The notes: generated by a model from the sequence alone, not told the origin. A stretch of 63,650 bases of DNA from Deltaproteobacteria bacterium (GCA_013349295.1 DUZW01000019.1:1-63650); one strand, 5' to 3'. Counted from the stretch's first letter, positions 51,534 to 62,972 are shown. Program-made: numbers and translations.

Positions 51534-52298
51534 CTACACAGACAACTCACTCAAAATTATGGGTTGATCATCTGTTACAGCAATTGAATGCTCAAAATGA
51601 GCGGAAATTTTTCTATCTCTTGTCACTACCGTCCAACCATCACGCAAGACATCAACCGCATGTGTCCCAAGGTTTACCATGGGCTCTATGGCAAGAACCA
51701 TACCAGGCATCAGCTTTGGTGTACGTTCGGACCTGACATAATTTGGTATTTCCGGAGCCTCATGCAACTGACTTCCAATTCCATGACCAACAAACTGACG
51801 GACCACAGAAAAACCGTGCTTTTCAACATGCTCCTGCACAGCTTGGGATATGTCGTTTATGCGATTCCCCGGGATTGCCTGGGCAATCCCCTTATACAGG
51901 GCTGCACGCGTCACCTCAAGCAAGGAAAGGCGTTCTGAAACCACCTCACCCACAGGAATACTCACTGCCGCATCCCCGTAATACCCTTTATATTTCACAC
52001 CAAAATCAATACTGACTATATCGCCATCCTTAACAATAACCTTCTTGGATGGAATACCATGCACTACTTGTTCATTAATGGAGACGCACAAACTACCTGG
52101 AAAACCACGATACCCCTTAAATGCCGGTTCGGCTCCACTATTGCGACAATATTTTTCAGCAAGTGCATCCAGATGATACGTAGAACAACCAATCTCAATT
52201 TTCTCGGTCAGCAAAGACAATGTCTCGGCAACAATCTGATTTGCATCCCGTAACAGCTCTATTTCTCGAGGGGACTTCAGAATAATTGCCGTTTTCAT
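51534..52298 (-). CDS. map: Methionine aminopeptidase, type I
   Basis: This 254-residue metalloenzyme removes the initiator Met from new proteins. Visible blocks are INEQVVHGIP, SIDFGVKYKGYYGDAAVS with the metal Asps, GHGIGSQLHE and GMVLAIEPMV. It follows secY, as is common in this cluster. Confidence 0.96.
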   Translation of the reverse strand: MKTAIILKSPREIELLRDANQIVAETLSLLTEKIEIGCSTYHLDALAEKYCRNSGAEPAFKGYRGFPGSLCVSINEQVVHGIPSKKVIVKDGDIVSIDFGVKYKGYYGDAAVSIPVGEVVSERLSLLEVTRAALYKGIAQAIPGNRINDISQAVQEHVEKHGFSVVRQFVGHGIGSQLHEAPEIPNYVRSERTPKLMPGMVLAIEPMVNLGTHAVDVLRDGWTVVTRDRKISAHFEHSIAVTDDQPIILSELSV

Positions 52299-52313
52299 GT
52301 CATAAAAACGCTA

Positions 52314-53621
52314 TCAACGCCCCTTAAAGCCACCGGATTTCATGAAACCATCATAATTGCGCATAACCGTGTGTGACTCAATCTGGGCAATTGTATCAAT
52401 TGCAACACCAACAACAATCAACAACGCAGTACCTCCAAAATAAAAAGGCACATGCAGCTTGTTTATCAAAATGGTCGGCAAAACACAGATAACGCTTATA
52501 TATAGGGCGCCTATTACTGTTATCCGCACAACAATTTTATCAATAAAATCAGAAGTCTTTTTCCCAGGCCTAATCCCAGGAACAAAACCGCCATGTTTTT
52601 TTAAGTTTTCGGCAATGTCAACCGGGTTAAAGGTAACAGCCGTATAAAAAAAGCAGAAAAAGACAATAAATCCGATAAATAGCAAAGTGTGAGGAAGGCT
52701 CCCCCAGCTGAGAGCAGCACTCATCTTCTGGACCCAATCTATCTGGATAAACTGTCCAATAGTAGCCGGAAACATCATAATTGAAGAAGCAAAAATCGGC
52801 GGAATCACCCCGGACATATTGATTTTAAGGGGAAGATGTGATTGTTGCCCACCGTACATTTGTCGACCAACCATCCGTTTAGCATACTGAATGGGGATAC
52901 GACGCTGTGCCGTTTCAAAAAATATTACAAATGCAATAACAGCTGCAATCATAGTCAAGATAACCGGCAACATAACATAAGCAATTTCGCCGGCGCTGGC
53001 CATCTTGAAGGTATTTACAAGTGCTGCAGGCATTCTCGCAACGATTCCCGCAAAAATTATCAGCGATATACCGTTGCCTATGCCACGCTCGGTCATCTGT
53101 TCGCCGAGCCACATGATGAAAGCTGTACCGGAAGTAAGTGTCAACATGGTCATCAACCGAAAATGCCAACCAGCGGCAATGACAATCATCTCACCTGTCC
53201 CGGGGGCGCTCATGCTTTCCAAACCAATACTTATAAACAGTCCTTGGATCAGACTCAACGCAACCGTGGCATATCGAGTGTATTGTGTTATTTTGCGACG
53301 CCCTGCCTCACCCTCTTTTGATAGGGCTTCAAGCTGAGGAATAACCACGGTCAACAATTGAAAAATGATCGATGCACTGATATAGGGCATGATTCCAAGA
53401 GCGAAGATGGAAAAATTTTCCAAAGCTCCACCGGAAAACATGTTAAACATGTCAAAAAGAGAGCCTGCGCTTTTTTGAAAAAATTGATTCAGTGCCTCGC
53501 CATTGATGCCTGGAGTCGGTATCTGTACTCCTGCTCTGTAAACGGCGAGCATTATTACCGTAAATAAAATCCGGCGTCTTAATTCCGGTATATTCGCAGC
53601 ATTCTGAACCCCAGCGCGCAT
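52314..53621 (-). CDS. secY: Preprotein translocase subunit SecY
   Basis: This 435-residue protein has about ten helices and forms the Sec channel. Landmarks are RRILFTVIMLAVYRAGVQIPTPGIN at the start, LGIMPYISASIIFQLL in the first half, and GGTALLIVVGVAIDTIAQIE near the end. It lies between rplO and map. Confidence 0.97.
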   Translation of the reverse strand: MRAGVQNAANIPELRRRILFTVIMLAVYRAGVQIPTPGINGEALNQFFQKSAGSLFDMFNMFSGGALENFSIFALGIMPYISASIIFQLLTVVIPQLEALSKEGEAGRRKITQYTRYATVALSLIQGLFISIGLESMSAPGTGEMIVIAAGWHFRLMTMLTLTSGTAFIMWLGEQMTERGIGNGISLIIFAGIVARMPAALVNTFKMASAGEIAYVMLPVILTMIAAVIAFVIFFETAQRRIPIQYAKRMVGRQMYGGQQSHLPLKINMSGVIPPIFASSIMMFPATIGQFIQIDWVQKMSAALSWGSLPHTLLFIGFIVFFCFFYTAVTFNPVDIAENLKKHGGFVPGIRPGKKTSDFIDKIVVRITVIGALYISVICVLPTILINKLHVPFYFGGTALLIVVGVAIDTIAQIESHTVMRNYDGFMKSGGFKGR

Positions 53622-53625
53622 TTAA

Positions 53626-54066
53626 TTATTCCTCAATCTTGCCGCCAACAGCTTCAATCTTCTGACGCGCAGAGTCACTCACTTTATCAACAACAACAGT
53701 TAAGGCATTTTTTAAATCGCCGTTTCCAAGAATCTTAATGAGATTATCATTCTTATTGACAAGTCCAGCCTCAACCAAAGCCTTTTTGTCAACCCTTGTT
53801 TCAGCGGCAAAACGCTCAAGGTCCTGAATGTTAACAATGGCGAAAACCTTTTTGAAAATATTGTTGAAACCACGCTTAGGCAAACGACGCTGAAGGGGCA
53901 TCTGACCGCCTTCAAAACCAACTTTAATGCCACCACCGGAACGAGCCTTATGCCCTTTATGACCCCGTGTAGCTGTCTTGCCATGACCGGAACCAAGGCC
54001 ACGACCGACTCTTTTCCTAGGCTTTCTTGAACCAGGTTGCGGCGACAAATTACTTAACGTCAACAT
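53626..54066 (-). CDS. rplO: 50S ribosomal protein L15
   Basis: This 146-residue protein begins MLTLSNLSPQPGSRKPRKRV and has the conserved GRGLGSGHGKTATRGHKGHKAR. The start at 54066 lies 2 nt after the rpmD stop; longer starts would overlap rpmD. Confidence 0.96.
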   Translation of the reverse strand: MLTLSNLSPQPGSRKPRKRVGRGLGSGHGKTATRGHKGHKARSGGGIKVGFEGGQMPLQRRLPKRGFNNIFKKVFAIVNIQDLERFAAETRVDKKALVEAGLVNKNDNLIKILGNGDLKNALTVVVDKVSDSARQKIEAVGGKIEE

Positions 54067-54067
54067 A

Positions 54068-54247
54068 TTAATCCTCCACCTCAACCAGATGTTCGACTTT
54101 TTTTATCATCCCACGAATTTCAGGGGTGTCCTGCCGAATAACAGTTTTATTGATCTTTGTCAGCCCTAGGCCGATCAACGTCGCACGTATTTTTTCAGTG
54201 CTCCCGATCTTGCTTTTTTTCAGGGTCACTTTGAGCTGATTTGCCAT
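54068..54247 (-). CDS. rpmD: 50S ribosomal protein L30
   Basis: This 59-residue protein begins [20 protein letters not shown] and runs to VEHLVEVED. It lies between rpsE and rplO, in the expected position. Confidence 0.94.
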   Translation of the reverse strand: MANQLKVTLKKSKIGSTEKIRATLIGLGLTKINKTVIRQDTPEIRGMIKKVEHLVEVED

Positions 54248-54359
54248 AAAAATACCTATTCATTCTTCTTTAAATGTCATGCTGTTTTCAGCATGACAAA
54301 TCAAACCTGAATCTATCCCCAAACGATAATCGCATTACAAAAATGGGGCAAAAACCTGC

Positions 54360-54869
54360 TCAGGCGGAAATTTCCTCAACGGATTTACCACGACTAAGCG
54401 CGATCTGTTGCGGAGTACGCAGTCTCCGCAAACCGTCCATGGTAGCTTTGACCAAATTATGCGGGTTATGTGAACCAATACACTTTGTAAGAATATTATG
54501 GACACCTGCCGCTTCAAGAACGGCACGAACAGCACCGCCGGCAATAAGACCGGTACCTTCAACCGCAGGTTTCAACATTACATTCCCTGCACCAAATTTA
54601 CCGAAAACTTCATGCGGAATGCTCATTTCCGTTATAGAAACACGCTTCATGTCTTTACGCGCCTGATCAACTCCCTTCCTGATCGCATCGGGAACTTGAT
54701 TAGCCTTGCCAAGACCGCAACCAACTTTTCCTTTACCATCACCCACAACTACAATGGCGCTGAAGCTAAAACGTCGGCCACCCTTGACTACTTTCGCAGT
54801 CCTATTGATATGCACGATCTTTTCAATAAACTGGTCATCGCTACTTATGTTCTTATTAAAATCTGCCAA
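54360..54869 (-). CDS. rpsE: 30S ribosomal protein S5
   Basis: This 169-residue protein has the S5 N-terminal RNA-binding domain ([30 protein letters not shown]) and the C-terminal domain [21 protein letters not shown]. It takes part in decoding fidelity. Confidence 0.97.
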   Translation of the reverse strand: MADFNKNISSDDQFIEKIVHINRTAKVVKGGRRFSFSAIVVVGDGKGKVGCGLGKANQVPDAIRKGVDQARKDMKRVSITEMSIPHEVFGKFGAGNVMLKPAVEGTGLIAGGAVRAVLEAAGVHNILTKCIGSHNPHNLVKATMDGLRRLRTPQQIALSRGKSVEEISA

Positions 54870-54931
54870 GGTTCACCCCCAAATCGCTTTGGAATTTTTT
54901 ACAGGGATAGGTACTTTTTCGCGTAGATAAA

Positions 54932-55297
54932 TTAGAAATCAAGACCGCCTTCACGAGCTCCATCAGACAGAGCCTTGACCCGGCCATGATAAATATAGCC
55001 ACCACGGTCAAATACAACCTTTTCAATACCTTTGCCTTTGGCAAGTTCGGCAATCCTCAACCCGACCTGACGCGCCTTTTCGGCTTTGCCCTTGATATCA
55101 GCAGCAATCATACCTTTATCAACGGTAGACATGGCAGCCAGGGTATTACCGCCGACATCGTCTATAATCTGGCAATAAATATGTTTTGCGCTTTTAAAAA
55201 CACGCAAACGAGGTCTCTCGGGAGTACCAGAAATATTTTTTCTGATTCGTTTAACCCGCTTTTCACGAGCGCTCTCTTTCGGATTTATCTTACCCAT
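54932..55297 (-). CDS. rplR: 50S ribosomal protein L18
   Basis: This 121-residue protein binds 5S rRNA. Conserved parts are [18 protein letters not shown] and [28 protein letters not shown]. Confidence 0.97.
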   Translation of the reverse strand: MGKINPKESAREKRVKRIRKNISGTPERPRLRVFKSAKHIYCQIIDDVGGNTLAAMSTVDKGMIAADIKGKAEKARQVGLRIAELAKGKGIEKVVFDRGGYIYHGRVKALSDGAREGGLDF

Positions 55298-55353
55298 TGT
55301 TTTGCCTTATAAATATTTTCTCTTGCAAGAAGCGAAAAGACGATACGTCCCTA

Positions 55354-55896
55354 CTACTTCTTAGATGCAGACTTACCAGCCTTACGGGCTATGTATTCAT
55401 CTGTGTAGCGAATTCCTTTCCCTTTATAAGGCTCGGGAGGACGCACAGCACGAATTTTTGCAGCAGTTTCACCAAGCAACTCTTTATCAATACAATCCAA
55501 GGTGACATTATTCGCTTTGTCTACCTCGGCTGACACACCTTTTGGAAGGTCAAACTCAACCGGATTTGAATAGCCAACGCTGAGGTTGAGAACGGTACCT
55601 TTCACTTCGGCCCGGTAACCAACACCTTCTATGGACAATTTTTTCTGAAAGCCTTTATCCACACCAACAATCATATTGCTGACCAAGGTGCGGGTGAGGC
55701 CGGAAAAAGCCCTGGTCCTCTTGCTATTGTCCTTTCGAACAACGATCAAATTGTCGCCTTCTTCCTGTAAAGCAATCTCTGGGCGAATATTCCGCTCGAG
55801 CGTGCCTTTAGGGCCGACAACTTTAACGTACGTTCCATTTATATCAAGCTTAACCCCTTTAGGAACAGGGATAGGTTGATTGCCAATCCTCGACAT
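55354..55896 (-). CDS. rplF: 50S ribosomal protein L6
   Basis: This 180-residue protein begins MSRIGNQPIPVPKGVKLDIN, with the two homologous domains of L6 and the end PEPYKGKGIRYTDEYI. It lies near the factor-binding site. Confidence 0.97.
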   Translation of the reverse strand: MSRIGNQPIPVPKGVKLDINGTYVKVVGPKGTLERNIRPEIALQEEGDNLIVVRKDNSKRTRAFSGLTRTLVSNMIVGVDKGFQKKLSIEGVGYRAEVKGTVLNLSVGYSNPVEFDLPKGVSAEVDKANNVTLDCIDKELLGETAAKIRAVRPPEPYKGKGIRYTDEYIARKAGKSASKK

Positions 55897-55950
55897 GGCG
55901 ACTCTCCACTCGTTACGAAATACTCAATAGTTAGCAATTAAATTTTCGAA

Positions 55951-56349
55951 CTACCAAACTTCACAGAGCAGCTCACCACCAATTTTCATGGTTCGAGCTT
56001 CTTTATCCGTAAATATTCCTTTGGATGTCGAAATAATCGCGATACCAAGGCCACTCATTACCTTGGGGATCTGGTCATGCTTTACATATACCCGTCGGCC
56101 AGGTTTACTGACTCGCTTCAGGTTGGTGATAATCCGCTCATTGTTCTGATCGTATTTCATTTCAATACGCAAAACACCTTGCGTGTTTGTATCAACAATC
56201 TGAAAGTCATTGATAAAACCTTCCTTCTTCAGGATCGCTGCAACACCGGTTTTCACTTTCGAAAGCGGCATTTCAACAGTCTCGAACTTGACCATACCGG
56301 CATTTCTTATCCTGGTCAGCATATCAGCCAGGGGGTCAGTCATGCACAT
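55951..56349 (-). CDS. rpsH: 30S ribosomal protein S8
   Basis: This 132-residue protein begins [18 protein letters not shown]. The ATG at 56349 has GGGAG 8 nt upstream; the second Met is 6 nt later. The C-terminal [19 protein letters not shown] is the S8 signature. Confidence 0.96.
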   Translation of the reverse strand: MCMTDPLADMLTRIRNAGMVKFETVEMPLSKVKTGVAAILKKEGFINDFQIVDTNTQGVLRIEMKYDQNNERIITNLKRVSKPGRRVYVKHDQIPKVMSGLGIAIISTSKGIFTDKEARTMKIGGELLCEVW

Positions 56350-56419
56350 AGTCCTTGCTCCCTATGATGGTTTTTAAAACAAGCAGTTAACATATCTAAG
56401 GCGATCGAAATCAAAACTG

Positions 56420-56605
56420 TTACCAACTTGATTTGGTAACACCGGTAATCTCACCACGATTAGCCAAGTTACGGAAACAGATACGACAAACACCAAATTT
56501 CCGATAAACGGCTTTCGACCTACCGCACAATCCGCAACGGTTATAAGCCCTTACTGCAAACTTCGGCGTACGGTTGCACTTTGCTATCAATGACTTTTTA
56601 GCCAA
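56420..56605 (-). CDS. rpsN: 30S ribosomal protein S14, zinc type
   Basis: This 61-residue protein is the short zinc-binding S14: CGLC...CRIC are the zinc pairs. It ends with [11 protein letters not shown]. It lies between rplE and rpsH. Confidence 0.97.
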   Translation of the reverse strand: MAKKSLIAKCNRTPKFAVRAYNRCGLCGRSKAVYRKFGVCRICFRNLANRGEITGVTKSSW

Positions 56606-56626
56606 CTTCTTCCTCCTTACCCTGTG

Positions 56627-57166
56627 CTATTTCCTAAAGGGCATTCCCATTGCTTTCAAAAGAAACCTGCCTTCATCATCAGTTTCGGCGGTCGTTGTAA
56701 TCGCAATATTCAGTCCCTTGATCTTGTCGATTTTGTCATAGTCAATTTCAGGGAAAATAATATGCTCCTTGATGCCCATGGCATAATTCCCACGCTCATC
56801 AAAAGACTTCGTCGATAAACCTCGAAAATCGCGAACACGAGGCAAGGCAATGTGAACCAGTTTGGCAAAAAAGTCATACATACGGTCACCACGGAGTGTA
56901 ACCCGACAACCAATTGGTACCCCAGCCCGCAATTTAAATCCGGCAATGGACTTCTTTGCTTTGGTAACAACGGCCTTCTGCCCAGCAATCAAGGTCAACT
57001 CCTGAACCGCACTGTCAATTATTTTTGGATTCTGCACAGCTTCGCCCAAACCCATATTCAGTACGATCTTGGTGATCTTCGGCACCTGCATGATGTTCTG
57101 ATAGCCGAATTCCTTCATGAGCTGCGGGACACACTCACTCTGATATATCTCTTTTACCCCAGCCAT
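56627..57166 (-). CDS. rplE: 50S ribosomal protein L5
   Basis: This 179-residue 5S rRNA-binding protein has the conserved [16 protein letters not shown] and [20 protein letters not shown]. The ATG at 57166 has GGAGG at 5 nt; the longer frame start at 57178 is not used. Confidence 0.97.
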   Translation of the reverse strand: MAGVKEIYQSECVPQLMKEFGYQNIMQVPKITKIVLNMGLGEAVQNPKIIDSAVQELTLIAGQKAVVTKAKKSIAGFKLRAGVPIGCRVTLRGDRMYDFFAKLVHIALPRVRDFRGLSTKSFDERGNYAMGIKEHIIFPEIDYDKIDKIKGLNIAITTTAETDDEGRFLLKAMGMPFRK

Positions 57167-57194
57167 TCTTGCCTCCAAAAAAAATCAGGATCTA

Positions 57195-57527
57195 TTAGGA
57201 TTTCGCCTCTAAAGATTCATTGCATTTCTTACAAACGCGAACCTTAGATCCATCTTCAAGTATTTTTTTGCCTACACGTGAAGTCTTTGAACATTTAGGA
57301 CAAATCACCATGAGGTTGGAAGCATCAAGCGCAGCCTCCTTCTCAATAATCCCGCCCTGCTGGTTCATTTGACTGGGTTTAGTGTGTCGTTTGATCATGT
57401 TGATCTTTTCAACTATGGCTTTGCCATCGGTTGCGTTGACCATTATAACCTTTCCGACCCGGCCCTTATCCTTGCCGGCGATCACCTCAACCTGATCATT
57501 AATTTTCAGATGTATTTTAGTTCTCAT
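57195..57527 (-). CDS. rplX: 50S ribosomal protein L24
   Basis: This 110-residue protein begins [20 protein letters not shown], with the KOW motif [11 protein letters not shown]. Its C-terminus carries CPKC and CKKC, a zinc-ribbon-like pair not present in all L24 proteins. Confidence 0.96.
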   Translation of the reverse strand: MRTKIHLKINDQVEVIAGKDKGRVGKVIMVNATDGKAIVEKINMIKRHTKPSQMNQQGGIIEKEAALDASNLMVICPKCSKTSRVGKKILEDGSKVRVCKKCNESLEAKS

Positions 57528-57602
57528 ACCTTCAGCCTCTCAACCGCCCACATGTGTGAACAGGGGAACTCTTTAAATACCCAATTCTTCGTTTCTACAA
57601 AA

Positions 57603-57971
57603 TTAAAGAACTTCTGGGGCCAAAGAAATAATTTTCATATAGCCCTTCGGACGCAATTCTCTCGCAACAGGCCCAAAAATACGAGTTCCAATCGGTTCCC
57701 CTGAATTTGCAAGTAACACTGCGGAATTATCATCAAACCGAACAATAGTATCATCAGTGCGACGAATCTCCTTAACTGTCCTTACCACGACGGCCCGGAG
57801 TACATCGCCCTTCTTAACTTTCGCGTTCGGGATCGCCTCTTTAACGGTGACGACAATAACATCACCAACAGAGGCATAACGCCGCCGTGTTCCACCCAAA
57901 ACTCTGATGCAAAGAACCTTTTTGGCGCCTGAATTATCTGCAACATTAAGTACGGTTTCTGTTTGTATCAT
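57603..57971 (-). CDS. rplN: 50S ribosomal protein L14
   Basis: This 122-residue protein begins [20 protein letters not shown] and has the conserved [20 protein letters not shown] block. Confidence 0.98.
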   Translation of the reverse strand: MIQTETVLNVADNSGAKKVLCIRVLGGTRRRYASVGDVIVVTVKEAIPNAKVKKGDVLRAVVVRTVKEIRRTDDTIVRFDDNSAVLLANSGEPIGTRIFGPVARELRPKGYMKIISLAPEVL

Positions 57972-58046
57972 TTATTCACCAACCGCAGAACACTTTACAA
58001 GTACCCAAACAAAACGCCCAGGGACTTAGTTATCAAAAACCGCAGT

Positions 58047-58307
58047 CTACACGGCCTTCTCGATGACTTCCATAATCCGCCACCGTTTATTCTTGCTCAA
58101 CGGACGGCACTCCTCAATCATAACCCTGTCGCCGACATTGCAGCTGTTTTCCGGGTCATGAACCATACACTTGTCATGCCGACGCATGAACTTCCCATAC
58201 AGTTTATGGGGAACAAGGCGCTCACTCTGCACGATAGCACTTTTATCCATCTTTGTGCTGACCACAAAACCAACCCTTGTTTTTTTATTCGATTTTCCAT
58301 CAACCAT
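58047..58307 (-). CDS. rpsQ: 30S ribosomal protein S17
   Basis: This 86-residue OB-fold protein contacts 16S rRNA at helix 11. Conserved parts are GFVVSTKMDKSAIVQSERL and HDPENSCNVGDRVMIEECRP. Confidence 0.96.
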   Translation of the reverse strand: MVDGKSNKKTRVGFVVSTKMDKSAIVQSERLVPHKLYGKFMRRHDKCMVHDPENSCNVGDRVMIEECRPLSKNKRWRIMEVIEKAV

Positions 58308-58385
58308 GAATGTATCCTACGATAATCGTTATCAATCGACGCAAGCACTAATGAAAAGTCAGTAAACTTGGCCAGAAACAATCTG

Positions 58386-58574
58386 TTACGCAGTATGCGC
58401 AGTAATAGCTGTTTGCATCCGGGCAATCTCTTTACGCAACTGGCGAAGTTTTGCCGTATTTTCCAGGGGTCGAATTCCATGCTGGAATTTCAACTTAAAA
58501 TGCTCTTCCGACAAATCCTTTACCTTGACAAGAAGCTCTTCCAGCCCAAGTTCTCGAATATCTTTCATCTTCAT
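58386..58574 (-). CDS. rpmC: 50S ribosomal protein L29
   Basis: This 62-residue two-helix protein begins [20 protein letters not shown]. Its ATG overlaps the L16 stop as ATGA. It lies at the exit tunnel rim. Confidence 0.95.
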   Translation of the reverse strand: MKMKDIRELGLEELLVKVKDLSEEHFKLKFQHGIRPLENTAKLRQLRKEIARMQTAITAHTA

Positions 58575-58987
58575 AAAGTCGTCCCCACATAAATCACTTT
58601 AGTCGGGAAAGGCAGCTTATTGGCGGCCAACTCCAAAGCCTCCCGCGCCAGATCATCGTCAACCCCGGATAATTCATAGAGTATCCGACCCGGCTTCACT
58701 TGGGCGACCCAATACTCTGGACTGCCCTTGCCTTTTCCCATCCTGGTTTCCGCAGGTTTCTTGGTAATTGGCTTATCAGGAAAAACACGAATCCAAAGCT
58801 GTCCGGTTCGCTTGATTTTTCTATTAATTGCAATACGGGCTGCCTCAATCTGCTGGGCGGTCATCTTGCCGCAACCAACTGCCTTAAGAGCATATTCACC
58901 GAAAGAGAATCCAGACCCGCGATACGCTGCGCCAGTCAGGCGGCCTTTAAACATCTTTCTATGTTTTACTTTTTTTGGACTTAACAT
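58571..58987 (-). CDS. rplP: 50S ribosomal protein L16
   Basis: This 138-residue protein begins [19 protein letters not shown] and has [20 protein letters not shown]. It binds near the A-site tRNA. Confidence 0.98.
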   Translation of the reverse strand: MLSPKKVKHRKMFKGRLTGAAYRGSGFSFGEYALKAVGCGKMTAQQIEAARIAINRKIKRTGQLWIRVFPDKPITKKPAETRMGKGKGSPEYWVAQVKPGRILYELSGVDDDLAREALELAANKLPFPTKVIYVGTTL

Positions 58988-59041
58988 CTGTATATCCTAT
59001 CTGTGACTGACTTTTTTAAAGCCGTTTCGCCCGACAACGAG

Positions 59042-59689
59042 TTATTCGGCAATCTGGTCGGCAGCGCTCAGAACTTCACCCTTGAAGATCCAAACCTTGA
59101 CACCGATTTTGCCATAGGTAGTATTCGCTTCTGCTATACCATAATCAATGTCAGCACGGAGTGTATGAAGAGGTACACGGCCCTCACGGACCCATTCCTG
59201 CCGAGCTATTTCCGCCCCACCCAACCGGCCAGAACATGCAATTTTAACACCTTTTGCACCAAACTTCAAGGCCATATTTACTGACTTCTTCATGGCGCGA
59301 CGGAATGCAACACGTCTTTCAAGTTGCAAAGCGATATTTTCAGCAACCAATTGCGCATCTGCCTCAGGTCGCCGAACTTCCTGAATATCAAGAACACACT
59401 CTTTACCTGACAACTTGTCAATTTCAGCCTTCAGGACTTCGATCTCTGTCCCTTTTTTGCCAATAACAATACCAGGCCGGGCGGTGTGAAGTTTAATCCG
59501 GAGTTTATCACCGGTTCTGGCTATCTGAATTTTGGAAATGCCAGCATGGAAAAGCCGCTTTTTGAGAAACTTCCGCAGGCTCATATCCTCAAGAAATTTT
59601 TTGGCATAATCCCTGTCTGCGTACCAGATGGAGTCCCAGGTACGTATAATATTCAGTCGTAAACCTATCGGATTAACTTTCTGGCCCAA
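59042..59689 (-). CDS. rpsC: 30S ribosomal protein S3
   Basis: This 215-residue protein begins [20 protein letters not shown], with the KH motif [13 protein letters not shown] and the C-terminal domain [20 protein letters not shown]. It takes part in mRNA entry. Confidence 0.98.
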   Translation of the reverse strand: MGQKVNPIGLRLNIIRTWDSIWYADRDYAKKFLEDMSLRKFLKKRLFHAGISKIQIARTGDKLRIKLHTARPGIVIGKKGTEIEVLKAEIDKLSGKECVLDIQEVRRPEADAQLVAENIALQLERRVAFRRAMKKSVNMALKFGAKGVKIACSGRLGGAEIARQEWVREGRVPLHTLRADIDYGIAEANTTYGKIGVKVWIFKGEVLSAADQIAE

Positions 59690-59759
59690 AACCTTCCTCC
59701 ATTCTCTTTAATATGCAACTCAAGGAGACAAACGAATACGTTATTGTTTCCGTATTCAA

Positions 59760-60092
59760 TTATTGTTCGTCCAATACAACAGTTATATGACTGGTTCTCT
59801 TAAGAATCCGATTCGCACGCCCTTGAGCCCGCGGCATGGTTCTCTTCAACATGGGGCCACCGTCTATGAAAATAGACTTAACATAAAGGGTATCAACATC
59901 AATACTCTCATTCTGACTGGCATTGGCAACAGCAGATTCAATTACCTTTTTCAGCAGACGTGCGCCCTTTTTAGGCAAAAAACGAAGTGCGTTCAGTGCG
60001 TGATCAACACTTTTTCCGCGCACCAAATCCGCAACCAGCCTGGCCTTTTGCGGGGAAATCCTTATATAACGAGCAAGCGCTTTTGCTTCCAT
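59760..60092 (-). CDS. rplV: 50S ribosomal protein L22
   Basis: This 110-residue protein has [17 protein letters not shown] and the extended loop [17 protein letters not shown], which reaches into the exit tunnel. Confidence 0.97.
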   Translation of the reverse strand: MEAKALARYIRISPQKARLVADLVRGKSVDHALNALRFLPKKGARLLKKVIESAVANASQNESIDVDTLYVKSIFIDGGPMLKRTMPRAQGRANRILKRTSHITVVLDEQ

Positions 60093-60141
60093 CGAATAAA
60101 CTCCTTTCTTTACCTGATGACCGTGTGCGGCTTAGCAGCTT

Positions 60142-60417
60142 TTATTTCTTTTTCTTCCTGTCCGCTGCGTGACCATGGAAGGTGCGCGTCGGAGAAAACT
60201 CACCGAGTTTATGCCCTACCATATTTTCGGTCACGAAAACCGGGATGAACTTTTTGCCATTATGCACAGCAAAGGTAAGCCCAACCATGTCCGGAATTAC
60301 ATCAGAACGACGAGACCAGGTCTGAATTACCTTTCTGGATCCCTCGTCTTTGGCCTTCATGACCTTTGACATCAAATGGTCATCTACAAATGGACCTTTT
60401 TTAACTGAACGTCCCAC
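60142..60417 (-). CDS. rpsS: 30S ribosomal protein S19
   Basis: This 91-residue protein begins [19 protein letters not shown] and has [20 protein letters not shown] and the conserved [11 protein letters not shown]. Confidence 0.98.
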   Translation of the reverse strand: MGRSVKKGPFVDDHLMSKVMKAKDEGSRKVIQTWSRRSDVIPDMVGLTFAVHNGKKFIPVFVTENMVGHKLGEFSPTRTFHGHAADRKKKK

Positions 60418-60432
60418 TTGTATACCCCCTAA

Positions 60433-61254
60433 TTATGATCTTTTCTTAACAATGAATTTGTCGGATGACTTCTTGCCACGTGTTTTATAGCCCTTGGTGG
60501 GAACACCCCACGGGGTACAAGGATGGCGACCGCCTGAGCTTTTACCCTCACCACCACCCATTGGATGATCAAGCGGGTTCATGGCAACACCACGAACCTT
60601 GGGACGATTACCTTTCCAGCGACTACGACCAGCCTTACCCAGCTTCTGGCTTTCGTGCTCATTATTTCCAACCTGACCAATACAGGCTCTGCACTTGCGA
60701 TGAAACTTACGCACCTCGCCGGAAGGTAATTTTACCGTGACATAATCACCCTCCTTAGCCATAAGCTGCGCGGAAACACCTGCGCTTCTCACAAGCTGTG
60801 CACCCTTGCCGATTTTCATCTCAAGATTGTGGATAATGCTGCCCAACGGCATGTTACCCATCGGTAAACAATTACCAGGCTTGATATCCACAGACTCACC
60901 AGCGACAACTGTGTCACCGATCTTGATACCAAGAGGTGAAAGGATATAGCACTTTTCACCATCAACGTAATTCAGCAAGGCCAAATTAGCAGAACGGTTG
61001 GGATCATACTCTATGGCTGCTACTTTTGCAGGGATATCTACTTTATCCCGCTTAAAATCGATCAGCCGATATTTTCGCTTGTGGCCCCCACCAATGTGTC
61101 TGGATGTAATGCGGCCATTGTTGTTCCGCCCACCTGTCTTACTAAGGGGTCGTACCAACGCTTTCTGCGGCTTATCCTTGGACAACTCGGGATTGATAAC
61201 TGTAACAAGTGATCTTCTGCCCGGTGATGTAGGTTTATAGGTCTTTAATGCCAT
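60433..61254 (-). CDS. rplB: 50S ribosomal protein L2
   Basis: This 273-residue protein is needed for peptidyl transferase assembly. Conserved parts include [17 protein letters not shown] and [18 protein letters not shown] with the essential His. Confidence 0.98.
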   Translation of the reverse strand: MALKTYKPTSPGRRSLVTVINPELSKDKPQKALVRPLSKTGGRNNNGRITSRHIGGGHKRKYRLIDFKRDKVDIPAKVAAIEYDPNRSANLALLNYVDGEKCYILSPLGIKIGDTVVAGESVDIKPGNCLPMGNMPLGSIIHNLEMKIGKGAQLVRSAGVSAQLMAKEGDYVTVKLPSGEVRKFHRKCRACIGQVGNNEHESQKLGKAGRSRWKGNRPKVRGVAMNPLDHPMGGGEGKSSGGRHPCTPWGVPTKGYKTRGKKSSDKFIVKKRS

Positions 61255-61321
61255 TTCAAACCCCGATGATATTTAAACGTATTCGTAACAAATTGATAGC
61301 TCTTGCCAAAGAGAAATCACC

Positions 61322-61612
61322 TTAAATCTTCTCAAGGAAATCAATCTTATTCCCTTCTTCAAGAGTAACTATGGCTTTCTTCCAGTCAGACTGCTGCCCG
61401 AAATTCTTGCCCACACGTTTTTTCTTGCCGTGCATATTAGCGGTTCGCACCTTGGCGACCTTAACGCTGAAAAGCCTTTCAACAGCATCTTTAATCTCAA
61501 TTTTATTGGCGCGGGGATCAACCTTAACAACAACCTGATTGTTAATCTCCTGTAGGCCAAGAGCCTTTTCTGTCAAACAGGGCTTCTTGATAATACTGAA
61601 AATATCTTTCAT
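61322..61612 (-). CDS. rplW: 50S ribosomal protein L23
   Basis: This 96-residue protein begins [20 protein letters not shown] and is the docking site of trigger factor and SRP at the tunnel exit. The ATG at 61612 overlaps the L4 stop (ATGA); the longer frame overlaps rplD and is not used. Confidence 0.96.
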   Translation of the reverse strand: MKDIFSIIKKPCLTEKALGLQEINNQVVVKVDPRANKIEIKDAVERLFSVKVAKVRTANMHGKKKRVGKNFGQQSDWKKAIVTLEEGNKIDFLEKI

Positions 61613-62232
61613 GACAACAACCTCTCTTCCAGCTGGCCAATACAAGGCTGCAGTAAAACAATATGCTTGTGAAGCAAAATGTCGTAAACATTCAGCCCGG
61701 CCGTAGGAATAACCTTAAAGCCCTGCACATTGCGAGACGAACGCTCAAGATGATCATCGCGCTCAGGAACCACGATCAAGGCATTTTCGATATTCAGGGT
61801 GTTCATTACCCCGATAAACCTTTTTGTCTTGATTTCTTCAATTTTAAAATTATCAAGAACCAACACCAGCTTGTCACTAAAACGTGAACTCAAAGCCATG
61901 CGGATACCAAGTTTTTTAACTTTTTTGGGCAACTTGAAAGAATAATCCCGTGGCTTGGGTCCAAATGCGACACCACCACCTCGCCAAAGAGGAGAGGTCG
62001 TACTTCCTGCACGAGCGCGGCCGGTACCTTTCTGCTTCCAAGGTTTTTTGCCACCGCCCCGCACCTCGACACGAGTTTTAGTGCAAGCTGTGCCAGCCCG
62101 ACGGGCAGCTCGCTGCATTCTCACAATTTCATGAATGATATGAGGATTGACAGGAACGGCAAACAGGTTGTCGTTCAACTCAAGATCACCCACTTTAACA
62201 TTATCAACATTGTATATTTCAGTAACCGCCAT
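61609..62232 (-). CDS. rplD: 50S ribosomal protein L4
   Basis: This 207-residue protein has the loop [20 protein letters not shown] and [25 protein letters not shown]. In many bacteria L4 represses the S10 operon. The start at 62232 has GGGGG 8 nt upstream. Confidence 0.97.
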   Translation of the reverse strand: MAVTEIYNVDNVKVGDLELNDNLFAVPVNPHIIHEIVRMQRAARRAGTACTKTRVEVRGGGKKPWKQKGTGRARAGSTTSPLWRGGGVAFGPKPRDYSFKLPKKVKKLGIRMALSSRFSDKLVLVLDNFKIEEIKTKRFIGVMNTLNIENALIVVPERDDHLERSSRNVQGFKVIPTAGLNVYDILLHKHIVLLQPCIGQLEERLLS

Positions 62233-62274
62233 TTCCGGCACCCCCAAAATAAATCTTAAGATAACTAAGACTCA

Positions 62275-62904
62275 TTATTTTGTGTAAATATGTAGCAAAC
62301 CCTGCTTTGCGCCAGGCACGCCGCCTTTGACGACAAGCACATTTTGCTCAGGCCGGATATCCATAATGGTCACACTTTTCTTGGTGATCATATTCGTGCC
62401 CATATGCCCAGGCATCTTCTTCCCTTTAATAACCCGACTTGGCCAAGCGCTACATCCTATGGAGCCTGGAGCCCGATGAAACATGGAGCCATGGCCGGAA
62501 GGACCACCTTTAAAACCATGCCTACGTATAACACCCTGAAAACCACGCCCCTTAACGGAACCGCTCACATCAATAATGTCACCAACTTTAAAAATATCCG
62601 TGACTAAAATTTCCTGCCCCACTTCATACTGGCTGGGATCCGCAACCCGAAACTCTTTGATGTGATAAAAGCCTGGTTTCCCAGAAGCTTTGGCATGACC
62701 GGCGTCCGGCTTGTTCACGCGAGACTCTTTCTTGGCGCCAAAACCAATCTGAATTGCATCATAGCCTTCATTGGCAACAGATTTTTTCTGAAGCACAACA
62801 CATGGACCAGTTTCAATGACCGTCACCGCAACAGCTGAGCCATTTTCGGAATAGATCCGGGTCATGCCAATCTTCTTACCCAGTAATCCTAGTTTTTTAG
62901 GCAT
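62275..62904 (-). CDS. rplC: 50S ribosomal protein L3
   Basis: This 209-residue protein begins MPKKLGLLGKKIGMTRIYSE and has the conserved GFQGVIRRHGFKGGPSGHGS, whose Gln is the methylation site in relatives. Confidence 0.98.
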   Translation of the reverse strand: MPKKLGLLGKKIGMTRIYSENGSAVAVTVIETGPCVVLQKKSVANEGYDAIQIGFGAKKESRVNKPDAGHAKASGKPGFYHIKEFRVADPSQYEVGQEILVTDIFKVGDIIDVSGSVKGRGFQGVIRRHGFKGGPSGHGSMFHRAPGSIGCSAWPSRVIKGKKMPGHMGTNMITKKSVTIMDIRPEQNVLVVKGGVPGAKQGLLHIYTK

Positions 62905-62972
62905 TGTTCCTACCTGTTATTTTCTTCTCAGTCAGCAACTGCACCGAAAACCGGTACAACCGTTTCATAATC